Source: Psychrobacillus sp. OK028 (GTDB lineage Bacteria > Bacillota > Bacilli > Bacillales_A > Planococcaceae). Taken from it: 54,566 nt of DNA. The position numbers and the translations under genes were made by a program. Positions 1 to 9,386 of the stretch are shown here, piece by piece. The notes under the pieces are model-generated. The model did no database searches. It was not told where the DNA came from and worked only from the letters and a program-made list of their open reading frames with translations. The stretch spans positions 1 through 54,566 of the forward strand of contig NZ_FNHY01000015.1 in NCBI RefSeq assembly GCF_900103605.1, given 5' to 3'. Numbering within the stretch: the first letter of the stretch is position 1; every line of letters starts with the position of its first letter.

Positions 1-5
1 GAAGA

Positions 6-122
6 GTCTAGTGATGATGGCGAAGAGGTCACACCCGTTCCCATACCGAACACGGAAGTTAAGCTCTTCAGCGCCGATGGTAGTTGGGGGTCTCCCCCTG
101 TGAGAGTAGGACGTCGCTGGGC
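6..122 (+). rRNA. rrf: 5S ribosomal RNA
   Basis: This is the 5S component of the large ribosomal subunit. The body closely matches the Bacillales 5S sequence, including the loop-A to loop-C block and the final GAGAGTAGGACG segment. The ends were set by helix I: bases 6-16 pair without a gap with 112-122 through G-C, A-U and G-U pairs. A terminator follows directly. The window therefore opens at the 3' end of an rRNA operon whose 16S and 23S genes would lie upstream of base 1. No tRNA gene follows it here. Confidence 0.95.
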
Positions 123-130
123 ACAAAGTA

Positions 131-166
131 AAAGTCGTTACCGAGTTAATCGGTAGCGACTTTTTT
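131..166 (+). terminator. Intrinsic terminator of the rRNA operon
   Basis: An 11-bp stem (GTCGTTACCGA / TCGGTAGCGAC with one G-U pair) closes a five-base loop and is followed by a T run. It lies 9 bases after the 5S gene. The same stem recurs after the second 5S-like copy. Confidence 0.9.
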
Positions 167-343
167 GTGTTTTTTATATTGTATAAGCCGTAGGCAGTCT
201 TTCTTTACAAGAAAGTGTGCGAGAAAGTAGAGGGGCAAAGAGTTCGAGGAAGCAAGGGAGAGAGACTCGGAGCGTATTACATACGCGAGAATCGAACGAG
301 TGTAACTGACGAAGAAATCTGCTGTCCATCTGCTTTCGCAGCC

Positions 344-420
344 CCGGACACGGAAGTTCAGCTCTTGCGCCGATGGTAGTTGGGGGTCTCCCTCTGTGAG
401 AGTAGGACGTCGCTGGGCAC
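344..420 (+). pseudogene. Truncated 5S rRNA-like copy, 5' part replaced
   Basis: Bases 344-420 repeat the 3' two-thirds of the upstream 5S gene with a few substitutions and a 2-base deletion, ending in the same GTCGCTGGGCAC. The first ~40 bases of 5S are absent. In their place is unrelated sequence (about 195-343) containing small hairpins, such as GCGTAT/ATACGC near 272-286 and CTGC-TTTCG-CAG near 330-341. Helix I cannot form because its 5' strand is missing, so this is not a working 5S gene. It has kept its own terminator. Confidence 0.75.
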
Positions 421-427
421 CAAAGAA

Positions 428-463
428 AAAGTCGTTACCGAGTTTATCGGTAACGGCTTTTTT
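428..463 (+). terminator. Intrinsic terminator after the 5S-like copy
   Basis: The stem GTCGTTACCGA / TCGGTAACGGC is followed by a T run. It is nearly identical to the terminator of the true 5S gene, so gene and terminator appear to have been duplicated as one unit. Confidence 0.85.
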
Positions 464-478
464 GTTATAGATAGTTAA

Positions 479-629
479 GGGCTATATAATTACTTTATGG
501 GCTATAGTTATAGTTTAATGGGCTATATTGCTTTCTTTATGGGCTTTAACGTAATTTATGGGTGGTTACTAGCCAGTTATGGGCTATATTAATAGATTTA
601 AGGGCTATATGGACAATTTTATGGGCTCT
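479..629 (+). repeat. Phased repeat array, word GGGCTAT, about 21-bp period
   Basis: The word ATGGGCTATA or a close variant occurs eight times. The GGG starts at 479, 499, 520, 541, 560, 581, 602 and 623, giving steps of 20, 21, 21, 19, 21, 21 and 21. The 8-10 bases between words vary but are A/T-rich. An inverted array of the same word lies at 33914-34060. No convincing gene covers it; a 72-codon open frame across the region is not supported by composition or a ribosome binding site. Confidence 0.85.
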
Positions 630-730
630 CCTCTCATTATAAAGCATTGTATCAAGTGCCTAGTAAAAATTGTAGATACTTTAACTAATCTCATAATCTT
701 TCCGATATACTACGCCCAATCTTATTATAG

Positions 731-869
731 AATACTACTCACTTCGTTGATTGGAGTGAAAGGTAGCGAATCACAGCGCGAGCAGAAAGCTCCTTAGGAA
801 CGTAGTGACGAGGAGATTGAAGCCATGCTCGCGGAAAAGCGTCCACCAGAAACGAAAATCAGTAGTATT
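731..869 (+). repeat. Interspersed repeat with 9-bp terminal inverted repeats
   Basis: The element is bounded by AATACTACT (731-739) and AGTAGTATT (861-869), a perfect inverted repeat. Its interior resembles a repeat I recognise from many Bacillaceae intergenic regions: GTTGATTGGAGTG, then CGACGAGGAG, then CGCGGAAAAGCGTCC and a trailing GAAAATCA. A shorter relative lies on the other strand after purD (15505-15573). No protein is encoded. Confidence 0.6.
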
Positions 870-909
870 ATCTTCACTCTTAAATAAGCATTTTTATGTA
901 ATTACTGTT

Positions 910-1236
910 TCAAAGCTTCTTTATCTTTTTAGGATAAGGTAGCTTCTTTAAATGGATATAAATAGGCTGCTTTTTTAGCATCTCTAATTTTAGCTGTTCA
1001 TTGTACTTTTTTTCAATCTCTTTAAGACGTATTATTTCATCCTGTGAATAAGAAGTTAGAGCATTTTCTCCAATTTCTTTAAACTTTCTGATCCAAGTCG
1101 TGATAGAGTTAACACTTACATTCAATTCTTCGGCTACCTCTTTACGTCCTCGTCCACTCTGAAGAACTTCTTGTACTGCATACATCTTTTGCTCCTGTGT
1201 AGTTTGCGTATACCTTTTCCTAAATTGTCCATGCAT
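910..1236 (-). pseudogene. IS3-type transposase OrfA-like remnant
   Basis: The 108-residue product begins like the small helix-turn-helix protein (OrfA) of IS3-family elements. It has a basic start, then AVQEVLQSGRGRKEVAEELN and NSITTWIRKFKEIG, which form the DNA-binding helices at about residues 20-55. A charged helix follows at 65-85. In intact elements OrfA is followed by OrfB with the DDE catalytic domain; none is present in either direction, and no flanking inverted repeats were seen. The C-terminal tail after LEMLKK looks divergent, consistent with a frameshift or truncation. It may be a dead insertion-sequence fragment or a domesticated DNA-binding protein; the first is more likely. 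Confidence 0.6.
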
Positions 1237-1438
1237 TGGTTGATCCCCCTATTTGTCATATTTTCTACTAACATTCATGAAATAAGAGTATAACTTTAAA
1301 CACTTCACTCAATTAGTGTATTGTACTATCTTTTAGTAAATTTGTCATCTCAAAATTAGAAAATTTAAATTTAAAAGAAAATTACAGAATCTATAGTGAA
1401 AGAAAAATTCAATAATTTCGTTAAAAAACCTGAATTCC

Positions 1439-1466
1439 TTGAAATTGTGACACTATATGCGATAAT
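1439..1466 (+). promoter_or_regulatory. Sigma-A promoter for yebE
   Basis: TTGAAA at 1439-1444 and GATAAT at 1461-1466 are separated by 16 bases. The yebE start codon lies 36 bases downstream, preceded by an AGGAG ribosome binding site. Confidence 0.6.
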
Positions 1467-1501
1467 GAAGAACAATATAAAACATATTAGGAGCTGATTG
1501 G

Positions 1502-2044
1502 ATGGATTCATCTGCAATCTTAATGGTAGTCATAATCTTTTCTATTAATATTGTCTACGTTACTTTCTTTACCTTGCGAATGATTCTTACATTAAAGGGA
1601 TACCGCTATATCGCTGCATTAATAAGTATGGTAGAAGTGGTAATTTATATAGTAGGGCTAGGTCTAGTTTTAGATAACTTAAATGAGATTCAAAATTTGG
1701 TTGCTTATGCAGTAGGGTACGGCACAGGAGTGATTATTGGAACGAAGATTGAAGAAAAAATGGCGCTTGGATATATTATGGTTAATGCAATCTCTACTGA
1801 TACAAAATTAAATTTACCGGTAATTTTAAGAGAAGAAGGGTATGGAGTTACCGATTGGCATGCAAATGGTCGACAAGGAGAGAGACAAGCTCTTCAAATA
1901 TTAACACCACGAAAATATGAGTTAAAACTGTATGCACGACTTAAAGATCTAGATTCTAAAATTTTCATAATAGCGTATGAACCTAAGTCAATTCACGGCG
2001 GATTTTGGGTTAAATCTATTAAGAAAGGAAAACTATTTAAATGA
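1502..2044 (+). CDS. yebE: UPF0316 membrane protein YebE (DUF2179)
   Basis: This is a 180-residue protein of the UPF0316/YebE family, whose biochemical role is not established. The N-terminal ~70 residues hold about three hydrophobic segments (residues 4-26, 35-58 and 66-80), so it sits in the membrane. The C-terminal half, from about residue 95, is the soluble DUF2179 domain with the typical [18 protein letters not shown] segment. The start at 1502 has an AGGAG 8 bases upstream and a promoter before that. The stop overlaps the start of yebG by 4 bases, so the two are co-transcribed. Position just before purE matches B. subtilis, which supports the symbol. Confidence 0.85.
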   Translation: MDSSAILMVVIIFSINIVYVTFFTLRMILTLKGYRYIAALISMVEVVIYIVGLGLVLDNLNEIQNLVAYAVGYGTGVIIGTKIEEKMALGYIMVNAISTDTKLNLPVILREEGYGVTDWHANGRQGERQALQILTPRKYELKLYARLKDLDSKIFIIAYEPKSIHGGFWVKSIKKGKLFK

Positions 2045-2226
2045 GTAAAGAAACAAAATGGTTTGAAGTGGAAGACAAAGAAAGCATAGCAGAATGTATC
2101 GAAAGAATGACTAATGATGGGTATCAGATAGCAGGACGAAGAGAGGAGCCACTTTTTGAAGAGATAGATGGGCAACCTGTTCCTATTAAACAAATAATCA
2201 TGTTAAAAGGAATTAAAGAATCTTAA
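2041..2226 (+). CDS. yebG: NETI-motif protein YebG
   Basis: This small, acidic, soluble protein of 61 residues belongs to the YebG/NETI-motif family, which has no known function. The sequence [20 protein letters not shown] is typical of the family's N-terminal helix-turn region. The ATG overlaps the end of yebE (ATGA), indicating translational coupling. The next gene, purE, starts 348 bases later behind its own promoter and riboswitch. The gene pair yebE-yebG upstream of purE is conserved in Bacillus. Confidence 0.8.
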   Translation: MSKETKWFEVEDKESIAECIERMTNDGYQIAGRREEPLFEEIDGQPVPIKQIIMLKGIKES

Positions 2227-2246
2227 AAGTGAAAATATGGTCTAAA

Positions 2247-2285
2247 CACGAACATTAGAGTTATCTGAAAATTAATTGTTCGTAT
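2247..2285 (+). promoter_or_regulatory. Candidate PurR operator (paired PurBoxes)
   Basis: CGAAC at 2249-2253 (context ACGAACATT) and its inverse GTTCG at 2278-2282 (context AATTGTTCGT) form a divergent pair about 18 bases apart, just upstream of the -35 element. This fits the known B. subtilis PurBox pairs with spacing near 16-17. PurR represses purine genes when PRPP is low. The purR gene is not in the window. Confidence 0.7.
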
Positions 2286-2292
2286 TTAAGCG

Positions 2293-2321
2293 TTGACGTA
2301 AACCATATAAGTTGTTAAAAT
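2293..2321 (+). promoter_or_regulatory. Sigma-A promoter of the pur operon
   Basis: TTGACG at 2293-2298 and TAAAAT at 2316-2321 are separated by 17 bases. Transcription would start near 2328, just before the riboswitch. Confidence 0.8.
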
Positions 2322-2333
2322 ATGATTAGAAAT

Positions 2334-2412
2334 AGATCATTATATCCCCATATATGCTAAAGGATTGGCTTTAGCGTCTCTACCAAGTCACCGTAATGAC
2401 TGGACTATGAGG
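2334..2412 (+). promoter_or_regulatory. Purine riboswitch aptamer, guanine class
   Basis: The purine aptamer core is visible. P2 is GCTAAA/TTTAGC with loop GGATTGG, J2/3 contains TCTCTACC, and P3 is AGTCA/TGACT around CCGTAA. The 3' junction GGACTATGA carries the C that sets guanine/hypoxanthine specificity (adenine types have U there). P1 is formed by ATCAT with ATGAG-type pairing and looks short. Ligand binding should favour the downstream terminator and shut off purine synthesis. Confidence 0.88.
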
Positions 2413-2484
2413 GAAAGCGACTTATGGATACTGCAAAAGGATGTGTTTGTTTATGTTTTTTTACGACACAAACTGGGCGATAAT

Positions 2485-2543
2485 ATTCCCTAAGTAAACT
2501 GCTTTTCTTGCATAGAGAGAGTAGTTTATTTGGGGAATTTTTT
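2485..2543 (+). terminator. Riboswitch-controlled intrinsic terminator
   Basis: The arms ATTCCC-AAGTAAACT and AGTTTATTTGGGGAAT pair over about 16 bases and run straight into TTTTTT. It lies between the aptamer and purE, as the expression platform of the guanine riboswitch. Confidence 0.85.
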
Positions 2544-2574
2544 ATGCTTATTGTAGACAGAAGGGACGAAAATA

Positions 2575-3063
2575 ATGAATACAAAAATTGGTGTAATTAT
2601 GGGTAGCTCAAGTGATTGGGAGACAATGAAATATAGCTGTGAGATTCTAGAGGAGCTACATATACCTTATGAAAAAAGAGTAGTATCTGCACATCGTACA
2701 CCAGATTTAATGTTTGAATATGCTGAGGAGGCAAGATCACGTGGAATACAGGTGATTATTGCAGGAGCTGGAGGCGCAGCCCATTTACCAGGTATGGTTG
2801 CAGCAAAAACAACCCTTCCTGTTATTGGAGTGCCTGTTCAGTCTAAAGCATTAAACGGATTAGATTCATTATTATCAATAGTTCAAATGCCAGGTGGAGT
2901 ACCTGTGGCAACTGTTGCGATAGGTAAGGCTGGTGCTACAAATGCTGGATTACTTGCGGCTCAAATCCTTTCTATACAAGACCCTGAGTTGGCAGAACGA
3001 CTTGAACATCGTAGAGAAGATATGAAAAACAAAGTATTTGAAAGCAATGGTGAGCTACAATGA
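2575..3063 (+). CDS. purE: N5-carboxyaminoimidazole ribonucleotide mutase
   Basis: PurE moves the carboxyl group of N5-CAIR to carbon 4, giving CAIR in de novo purine synthesis. The 162-residue length is normal for the bacterial class I enzyme. Family motifs are GSSSDW at residues 10-15 (nucleotide binding), SAHRTP at 38-43 (His40 is the expected catalytic base) and [10 protein letters not shown] at 64-73. It is the first gene of the purine operon behind the riboswitch. A ribosome binding site (AGGGACG) precedes the ATG. Its end overlaps purK by 4 bases. Confidence 0.97.
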   Translation: MNTKIGVIMGSSSDWETMKYSCEILEELHIPYEKRVVSAHRTPDLMFEYAEEARSRGIQVIIAGAGGAAHLPGMVAAKTTLPVIGVPVQSKALNGLDSLLSIVQMPGGVPVATVAIGKAGATNAGLLAAQILSIQDPELAERLEHRREDMKNKVFESNGELQ

Positions 3064-4178
3064 CAAAAGTAATTTATCCAGGACAGACGATAGGAATAAT
3101 TGGTGGAGGGCAGCTTGGTCGAATGATGGCACTAGCTGCAAAGGAAGCCGGGTTTAAAATTGCAGTTTTAGATCCAACGATAGATTCTCCCTGTGGTCAG
3201 GTTGCCGATATACAAATAGTTGCACCCTATAATGATGAAACCGCATTAGAGGAATTAGCAGAGGTAAGTGATGTTATTACTTATGAGTTTGAAAATATTG
3301 ATTATGCTGGGTTAAAGAGATTATCAGAAATAGCCTATGTTCCTCAAGGTGCAGAACTAGTAAGAATAACGCAAAATCGTATTCTGGAAAAAGCAGAAAT
3401 TCGGTCAGCTGGTGTCCCTGTTGCGAAATATGTCGAAGCCACTACGTATGAAGAGTTAGAGCAAAGAATCGATGAAGTTGGTTTTCCTTGTGTGGTAAAA
3501 ACTTCACGTGGAGGGTATGACGGCAAAGGGCAGCAAATAATTCAAACAAAAGATCAAATAACTTTAGCAAAATCTTTGTTTGACCATTCGGCCTGTATCG
3601 CAGAAGCCTTTGTTCCATTTACAAAAGAAATATCAGTCATTGTACAGCGTAATGGAGACGGTCAAACGTATTGCTTGCCAATTGGTGAAAATATTCACGT
3701 TAATCATATTTTACATGAAACGATTGTGCCAGCACGTATAGAAGAATCCCTTACTGCAAAAGCGATAGAGGCTGCTGAAAAAATTGCCAACCATTTAAAT
3801 TTAATAGGTACGCTTGCGGTTGAAATGTTTGTTTTGGAGAATAATGAACTATTGATAAATGAATTGGCACCAAGACCACATAATTCGGGGCACTACTCAA
3901 TTGAAACTTGTAGTATTTCTCAATTCCATCAGCATGTGAGAGCTATTTGTGGATGGCCATTAAGAGAACCAAAGCTTTGGACAGAAACAGTTATGGTAAA
4001 CATATTAGGACAGCATGTAATTCCTGTTACGAATAGTCTTTCGAAGCATCCAAACTGGTCCGTTCATTTGTACGGAAAAAACGAAGCGAAAGAGAATAGA
4101 AAGATGGGACATGTCACCATCCTATCAACAGATATCGAACAGACGTTAAACGAGATAGAAGAATCTAAAATTTGGTAA
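3060..4178 (+). CDS. purK: N5-carboxyaminoimidazole ribonucleotide synthase
   Basis: PurK is an ATP-grasp ligase that carboxylates AIR with bicarbonate and ATP to N5-CAIR, the substrate of PurE. The 372-residue protein starts with a dinucleotide-like [12 protein letters not shown] at residues 12-23. It continues with the ATP-grasp segment [14 protein letters not shown] and the metal/ATP site [14 protein letters not shown]. The ATG overlaps the end of purE (ATGA), so translation of the two is coupled. Length and motifs are complete. Confidence 0.97.
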   Translation: MTKVIYPGQTIGIIGGGQLGRMMALAAKEAGFKIAVLDPTIDSPCGQVADIQIVAPYNDETALEELAEVSDVITYEFENIDYAGLKRLSEIAYVPQGAELVRITQNRILEKAEIRSAGVPVAKYVEATTYEELEQRIDEVGFPCVVKTSRGGYDGKGQQIIQTKDQITLAKSLFDHSACIAEAFVPFTKEISVIVQRNGDGQTYCLPIGENIHVNHILHETIVPARIEESLTAKAIEAAEKIANHLNLIGTLAVEMFVLENNELLINELAPRPHNSGHYSIETCSISQFHQHVRAICGWPLREPKLWTETVMVNILGQHVIPVTNSLSKHPNWSVHLYGKNEAKENRKMGHVTILSTDIEQTLNEIEESKIW

Positions 4179-4197
4179 TAAAATAGGAGGAAGTTTA

Positions 4198-5493
4198 ATG
4201 ATAGAACGCTATACACGCCCGGAAATGGGTGCAATTTGGACAGAACAAAACAAATACAATGCATGGTTGGAAGTTGAAATCCTTGCTTGTGAGGCTTGGG
4301 CTGAAATTGGAGATATTCCGAAAGAAGATACAGTTCTTCTTCGTAAAAATGCTTCCTTCGATGTAGACCGTATTTTAGAAATCGAAAAAGAAACAAGACA
4401 TGACGTTGTGGCGTTCACTCGTGCCGTATCAGAAACTTTAGGAGAAGAGCGCAAATGGGTACATTACGGCCTTACTTCTACGGATGTAGTAGATACAGCT
4501 CTTTCTTACATCATTAAACAAGCAAATGTTGTTTTACGTAAAGATATTGAAAACTTTATCGAAATCCTAGAAAACAAAGCAAAAGAACATAAATACACAG
4601 TAATGATGGGTCGTACGCACGGAGTTCATGCAGAGCCAACAACTTTCGGCTTGAAGCTAGCTTTATGGACAGAGGAAATGAAACGTAACTTAGAACGTTT
4701 TGAGGCAGCGGCTAAAGTAATTGAGACAGGTAAAATGTCCGGTGCTGTTGGAACATATGCAAATATTGATCCATTTGTGGAGCAATATGTATGTGAAAAA
4801 CTAGGTTTAGCCGCATCACCAATTTCTACGCAAACATTACAACGTGATCGTCATGCACAATACTTAAGCGTTATCGCATTAGTCGCTACTTCTATTGAGA
4901 AGTTTGCTACTGAAATCCGAGGCCTTCAAAAATCAGAAACACGAGAAGTAGAGGAGTTTTTCTCTAAAGGACAAAAAGGATCTTCTGCAATGCCACATAA
5001 ACGCAATCCAATTGGATCAGAAAATATGGTTGGAATGGCACGCCTTATCCGTGGATATATGATGACAGCCTATGAAAATGTTGCGTTATGGCATGAAAGA
5101 GATATATCTCACTCTTCAGCAGAGCGTGTTATTTTACCGGATGCAACGATTGCACTTAACTATATGCTAAATCGCTTTGGTAATATCGTGAAAAATTTAA
5201 CCGTATCCCCTGAGAATATGAAACGTAATATGGATTCAACTCTGGGCTTAATATACTCCCAACGTGTGTTGCTAGCATTAATTGATAAAGGCTTAGCTCG
5301 TGAAACAGCATACGATACTGTACAACCTCTTGCGATGCAAGCATGGGAATCTCAAACTGCTTTCCGCAATTTTGTGGATGCGGATGAGCAAGTTACTTCT
5401 TTATTAACAAAAGAAGAATTAGATGATTGCTTTGACTACAATTATCATATTCAGCATGTCGATATGATTTTTGAACGTTTAGGACTTAACTAA
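4198..5493 (+). CDS. purB: Adenylosuccinate lyase
   Basis: PurB removes fumarate from SAICAR and from adenylosuccinate, so it acts in both IMP and AMP synthesis as a homotetramer. The 431-residue protein has the fumarase/aspartase superfamily signature [11 protein letters not shown] at residues 261-271 on the catalytic loop. RTHGVHAEP is at 139-147 with His141, and TSTDVVDTA is near 93-101. An AGGAGG ribosome binding site lies 7 bases before the ATG. It follows purK by 19 bases in the same operon. Confidence 0.97.
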   Translation: MIERYTRPEMGAIWTEQNKYNAWLEVEILACEAWAEIGDIPKEDTVLLRKNASFDVDRILEIEKETRHDVVAFTRAVSETLGEERKWVHYGLTSTDVVDTALSYIIKQANVVLRKDIENFIEILENKAKEHKYTVMMGRTHGVHAEPTTFGLKLALWTEEMKRNLERFEAAAKVIETGKMSGAVGTYANIDPFVEQYVCEKLGLAASPISTQTLQRDRHAQYLSVIALVATSIEKFATEIRGLQKSETREVEEFFSKGQKGSSAMPHKRNPIGSENMVGMARLIRGYMMTAYENVALWHERDISHSSAERVILPDATIALNYMLNRFGNIVKNLTVSPENMKRNMDSTLGLIYSQRVLLALIDKGLARETAYDTVQPLAMQAWESQTAFRNFVDADEQVTSLLTKEELDDCFDYNYHIQHVDMIFERLGLN

Positions 5494-5520
5494 GCTAACG
5501 CGGATCAGGGGGAAATTAAA

Positions 5521-6237
5521 GTGGAAAAAGGTCATCTATTATACGAAGGTAAAGCAAAGCAATTATTCGAAACTGAGGACGAAAATATTCTGTTTGTCTC
5601 CTATAAGGATAGTGCCACAGCATTTAACGGCGAGAAAAAGGAAAATATAGATGGCAAAGGTATTTTGAACAATAAAATCACCACGATCCTGTTTGAACAG
5701 TTAAAAAACCACGGAATTGAATCCCACTTTGTAGAGCAAATCTCAGACAATGAGCAGCTTGTTCGCAAAGTGGATATCATTCCACTTGAAGTAGTAGTTC
5801 GTAATATTGCGGCTGGTAGTCTATCAAAGAGATTAGGGATTGAAGAGGGAACACCTTTAAAGCACGCTATCGTGGAATTTTATTATAAGGACGATGAGCT
5901 TGGAGATCCATTACTGACAAATGCCCATCTAGAATTATTAGCAGTTGCTACACCAAAGGAAATAGATACACTTCAATCGAACGCACTTGAAATCAATAAA
6001 GTGCTTCAGCCGATTTTCAAAGAAATTGGTGTAACCTTAGTCGACTTTAAATTAGAATTCGGAAAAACAGCAGACGGAGAAATCCTTCTTGCGGATGAAA
6101 TCTCTCCCGACACCTGTAGATTGTGGGACGACAAAACAAATAACAAATTAGACAAAGATGTGTTTAGACGTAATTTAGGAAGCTTAACTGAAGTTTATGA
6201 AATAATACTTTCCCGCCTAGGAGGATTATCAAAATGA
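5521..6237 (+). CDS. purC: SAICAR synthetase (operon copy)
   Basis: PurC joins CAIR with aspartate using ATP to form SAICAR. It has 238 residues, the usual length. Motifs are LLYEGKAKQLF near the start (ATP-binding loop), VVRNIAAGSLSKRLG in the middle and DEISPDTCRLWD near residue 200, which binds substrate and Mg. The start is GTG at 5521, preceded by a strong AGGGGGA. The gene overlaps purS by 4 bases. A second, divergent PurC-like gene lies at 49417-50097, so SAICAR synthesis may be encoded twice; this one carries the canonical motifs. Confidence 0.96.
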   Translation: MEKGHLLYEGKAKQLFETEDENILFVSYKDSATAFNGEKKENIDGKGILNNKITTILFEQLKNHGIESHFVEQISDNEQLVRKVDIIPLEVVVRNIAAGSLSKRLGIEEGTPLKHAIVEFYYKDDELGDPLLTNAHLELLAVATPKEIDTLQSNALEINKVLQPIFKEIGVTLVDFKLEFGKTADGEILLADEISPDTCRLWDDKTNNKLDKDVFRRNLGSLTEVYEIILSRLGGLSK

Positions 6238-6488
6238 AAAAAGTAAAAGTATATGTAACATTACGTGAAAGTGTTTTAGACCCACAAGGCTCTGCAGTTA
6301 TGGGAGCTCTTCACTCAATGGAATATAACGAAGTGAAGGACGTTCGTATCGGAAAATTTTTAGAGCTTCAAATAGAAGAGGGAACTCGTGATATAGATTC
6401 AGTTGTGAAGGAAATGTGTGAAAAACTTCTTACAAATACAGTAATTGAAGACTATCGTTATGAGGTTGAGGAGGCTGTAAGCAAATGA
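6234..6488 (+). CDS. purS: FGAM synthase subunit PurS
   Basis: PurS is the small (84-residue) structural subunit of the PurSQL phosphoribosylformylglycinamidine synthase. It bridges the glutaminase PurQ and the synthetase PurL and helps channel ammonia. The sequence follows the family pattern [31 protein letters not shown], then [14 protein letters not shown]. It overlaps purC and purQ by 4 bases on either side, keeping the three subunits translationally linked. Confidence 0.96.
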   Translation: MKKVKVYVTLRESVLDPQGSAVMGALHSMEYNEVKDVRIGKFLELQIEEGTRDIDSVVKEMCEKLLTNTVIEDYRYEVEEAVSK

Positions 6489-7171
6489 AGTTTGCAGTAA
6501 TCGTATTTCCTGGATCGAACTGTGATTTAGATATGTATCACGCGATCAAAGACGAGCTTGGAGAAGAAGTAGAATACGTTTGGCATGATGAGAAGGATTT
6601 AAGTGGATTTGATGGTATTTTATTGCCTGGAGGGTTCTCATACGGCGATTACCTACGCTGTGGAGCTATGGCTAAACAATCTAACGTAATGTCAGAGGTT
6701 GTAAAAGCTGCTGAAGCAGGTAAGCCAGTGCTTGGTATTTGTAACGGATTCCAAGTGTTAACAGAGGCAGGATTACTACCTGGAGCACTTCTACGCAATA
6801 AAAATCTAAAATTTATGTGTCGTAACGTGGAGTTAAAAGTTGTAAATAACGAAACACAGTTTACTACTGGATATGAAAAAGACGAAGTAATACAAATTCC
6901 TATTGCCCATGGGGAAGGAAACTATTATTGTGATGATGAAACACTAGCAAGTTTAATAGAAAATAACCAAATCGTTTTTAAATATGCTTCAGAAGGTCCT
7001 AACGGAAGCATCGAGGACATTGCAGGTATTATCAATGAAAAAGGAAATGTCCTTGGTATGATGCCTCATCCGGAGCGCGCAGTACATGAACTTATAGGTG
7101 GCTCGGATGGACTAGCGTTATTTAAATCAATAGTGAAACAGTGGAGGGAAACTCATGTCAGTCATGCTTGA
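6485..7171 (+). CDS. purQ: FGAM synthase glutaminase subunit PurQ
   Basis: PurQ hydrolyses glutamine and passes ammonia to PurL in FGAM synthesis. It is a 228-residue class I glutamine amidotransferase. GICNGFQ at 84-90 gives the nucleophile Cys86, and HPERA at 195-199 gives the His and Glu of the triad. The oxyanion region [13 protein letters not shown] spans 47-59. The start overlaps purS, and its last 17 bases overlap the start of purL. Confidence 0.97.
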   Translation: MKFAVIVFPGSNCDLDMYHAIKDELGEEVEYVWHDEKDLSGFDGILLPGGFSYGDYLRCGAMAKQSNVMSEVVKAAEAGKPVLGICNGFQVLTEAGLLPGALLRNKNLKFMCRNVELKVVNNETQFTTGYEKDEVIQIPIAHGEGNYYCDDETLASLIENNQIVFKYASEGPNGSIEDIAGIINEKGNVLGMMPHPERAVHELIGGSDGLALFKSIVKQWRETHVSHA

Positions 7172-9386
7172 ACCAAATCCAACGCAAATTAAAGAACAAA
7201 AAATATATGCGCAAATGGGAATGTCAGATTCAGAATTTGAAATGGTAGAGAAAATTTTAGGTCGACTGCCGAACTATACAGAAACTGGCTTGTTTTCAGT
7301 AATGTGGTCAGAGCATTGTTCGTATAAAAACTCTAAACCTGTTTTACGTAAATTCCCTACTAAAGGACCGCATGTTTTACAAGGACCAGGTGAAGGTGCT
7401 GGAATCATTGATATTGGCGATGGGCAAGCAGCTGTATTTAAAATGGAATCTCATAACCATCCATCTGCAATCGAGCCTTATCAAGGTGCAGCAACTGGTG
7501 TTGGCGGGATTATACGTGATGTTTTCTCGATGGGAGCTCGTCCTATTGCACTGCTAAATTCGCTTCGTTTTGGAGAACTAAAAACGCCGCGTGTGAAATA
7601 CTTATTCGAAGAGGTAGTAGCTGGAATTGCTGGCTATGGTAACTGTATCGGAATTCCTACTGTAGGCGGAGAAATTCAATTCGATGACTGCTACGAGGGA
7701 AATCCACTTGTTAATGCGATGTGCGTAGGGCTCATCAATCATGAGGATATTCAAAAAGGGATTGCAGCTGGTGAAGGTAACACAGTTATGTATGCTGGTG
7801 CAAAAACTGGTCGTGACGGTATTCACGGGGCAACATTCGCATCGGAAGAATTGACAGAAGCTTCAGAAGAAAAGCGTCCTGCTGTGCAAGTAGGAGATCC
7901 TTTCATGGAGAAACTTCTATTAGAAGCTTGTTTAGAAGTGATTAAATCAGATGCATTAATCGGTATTCAAGATATGGGAGCTGCAGGGTTAACTTCTTCA
8001 TCTGCTGAGATGGCGTCCAAAGCTGGTTTCGGTGTAGAGATGAACTTAGATTTCGTGCCACAGCGTGAAACTGGAATGACTGCATATGAAATGATGCTTT
8101 CCGAATCGCAGGAACGTATGCTAATCGTTGTGAAAAAAGGACGCGAAGATGAGATCGTGAAAATCTTTGAGAAATATGACTTAGATTGTGTAGCGGTTGG
8201 TAAGGTAACAACTGATAAAATGCTTCGTTTAATTCACAAAGGTGAAGTAGTAGCAAATGTCCCAGCAGATGCACTTGCAGAGGAAGCGCCGGTTTACTAT
8301 AAACCCTCATCAGTACCTGCTTACTATACAGAATTCCAAGCGATGGAAAATGTAGAGCCTGCAGTTTCGGATTATAAGGAGACACTACTTAACCTACTTC
8401 AACAACCAACAATAGCTTCTAAAGAGTGGGTTTATGATCAATATGACTATCAAGTACGCACAAGTACAGTCGTAACACCTGGATCAGATGCTGCGGTAGT
8501 TCGAGTTCGTGGTACGAACAAAGGCTTAGCTATGACAACAGATTGTAATTCTCGTTATATATATTTAGATCCAGTGGTTGGCGGTAAGATTGCAGTAGCT
8601 GAGGCTGCTCGTAATGTTGTTTGTTCAGGTGCAAAACCACTTGCTATTACGGACTGCTTAAACTTTGGTAACCCAGAAAATCCAGAGATCTTCTGGCAAA
8701 TTGAAAAATCTGCGGATGGTATTTCAGAGGCTTGTATCGCATTAGAATCACCAGTTATTGGTGGTAACGTTTCGTTATATAACGAGCGTAGCGGAACTGC
8801 TGTTTATCCTACACCAACAATTGGTCTAGTTGGGTTAGTAGAGGACCTTGCACATGTAACTACTCAATCAGTTAAACAAGCTGGAGATATTGTGTATGTA
8901 ATTGGAGAAACAAATACAGAATTTGGTGGCTCTGAGCTTCAAAAGTTAGTGGAAAAACGTATTTTTGGACAAGCACCGTCGATTGACCTAGAAGTAGAGG
9001 CTGCACGTCAAAAGGCTTTATTAACAGCGATCAAAGCTGGTGTTGTACAATCTGCACATGATATTGCAGAAGGCGGTTTTGCAGTAGCTTTAGCTGAAAA
9101 AGCATTCGGTGCAACTGGTCTTGGAGTAGAAGTAACCATTACTGGGTCTGCAACAACTGCGTTATTCAGTGAATCTCAATCTCGCTTTATCATTACGGTA
9201 AAACCAGAGCATGCAAGTAAATTTGAAGAAATCGTAGAAGATGCTGTACAAATTGGTACAGTAACTGATTCAAATAATGTAATAATTTCAAATGAAGACG
9301 GAACTACTTGGATTAGCGGTTCTGTTGATGAATTCCGTTCCGCTTGGAAAGGAGCAATACCATGCTTGCTGAACTCAGAGGCTTAA
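7155..9386 (+). CDS. purL: FGAM synthase synthetase subunit PurL
   Basis: PurL converts FGAR to FGAM with ATP and ammonia supplied by PurQ. At 743 residues it is the small Gram-positive type that needs separate PurS and PurQ. Visible motifs include [15 protein letters not shown] (N-terminal, ~47-61), [20 protein letters not shown] (phosphate/ATP site) and the second-half counterpart GGNVSLYNE. The ATG has GTGGAGGGAAA upstream inside the end of purQ. The 3' end overlaps purF by 25 bases, as in B. subtilis. Confidence 0.97.
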   Translation: MSVMLEPNPTQIKEQKIYAQMGMSDSEFEMVEKILGRLPNYTETGLFSVMWSEHCSYKNSKPVLRKFPTKGPHVLQGPGEGAGIIDIGDGQAAVFKMESHNHPSAIEPYQGAATGVGGIIRDVFSMGARPIALLNSLRFGELKTPRVKYLFEEVVAGIAGYGNCIGIPTVGGEIQFDDCYEGNPLVNAMCVGLINHEDIQKGIAAGEGNTVMYAGAKTGRDGIHGATFASEELTEASEEKRPAVQVGDPFMEKLLLEACLEVIKSDALIGIQDMGAAGLTSSSAEMASKAGFGVEMNLDFVPQRETGMTAYEMMLSESQERMLIVVKKGREDEIVKIFEKYDLDCVAVGKVTTDKMLRLIHKGEVVANVPADALAEEAPVYYKPSSVPAYYTEFQAMENVEPAVSDYKETLLNLLQQPTIASKEWVYDQYDYQVRTSTVVTPGSDAAVVRVRGTNKGLAMTTDCNSRYIYLDPVVGGKIAVAEAARNVVCSGAKPLAITDCLNFGNPENPEIFWQIEKSADGISEACIALESPVIGGNVSLYNERSGTAVYPTPTIGLVGLVEDLAHVTTQSVKQAGDIVYVIGETNTEFGGSELQKLVEKRIFGQAPSIDLEVEAARQKALLTAIKAGVVQSAHDIAEGGFAVALAEKAFGATGLGVEVTITGSATTALFSESQSRFIITVKPEHASKFEEIVEDAVQIGTVTDSNNVIISNEDGTTWISGSVDEFRSAWKGAIPCLLNSEA

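Noticed and set aside
17-480. tRNA genes after the rRNA operon
   Set aside because: I looked for TTC-loop and acceptor patterns near the 5S genes and found none.
479-629. CRISPR array
   Set aside because: The repeated word is 7-12 bases with a 21-base period. CRISPR repeats are 24-48 bases with similar-sized spacers, and no cas genes are nearby.
579-797. A 72-codon open frame on the plus strand
   Set aside because: It runs through the GGGCTAT array and into an interspersed repeat, lacks a ribosome site, and its composition follows the repeats rather than a protein.
4064-4396. A 110-codon minus-strand frame across purK/purB
   Set aside because: It overlaps two well-conserved genes and shows no independent signals.
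7942-8385. A 147-codon minus-strand frame inside purL
   Set aside because: It is antisense to a conserved PurL region, with no ribosome site and no recognisable family.
9344-9361. Earlier purF start at 9344
   Set aside because: No ribosome site precedes it. Starting at 9362 gives the expected 11-residue propeptide before Cys12 and has AAAGGAG at good distance.
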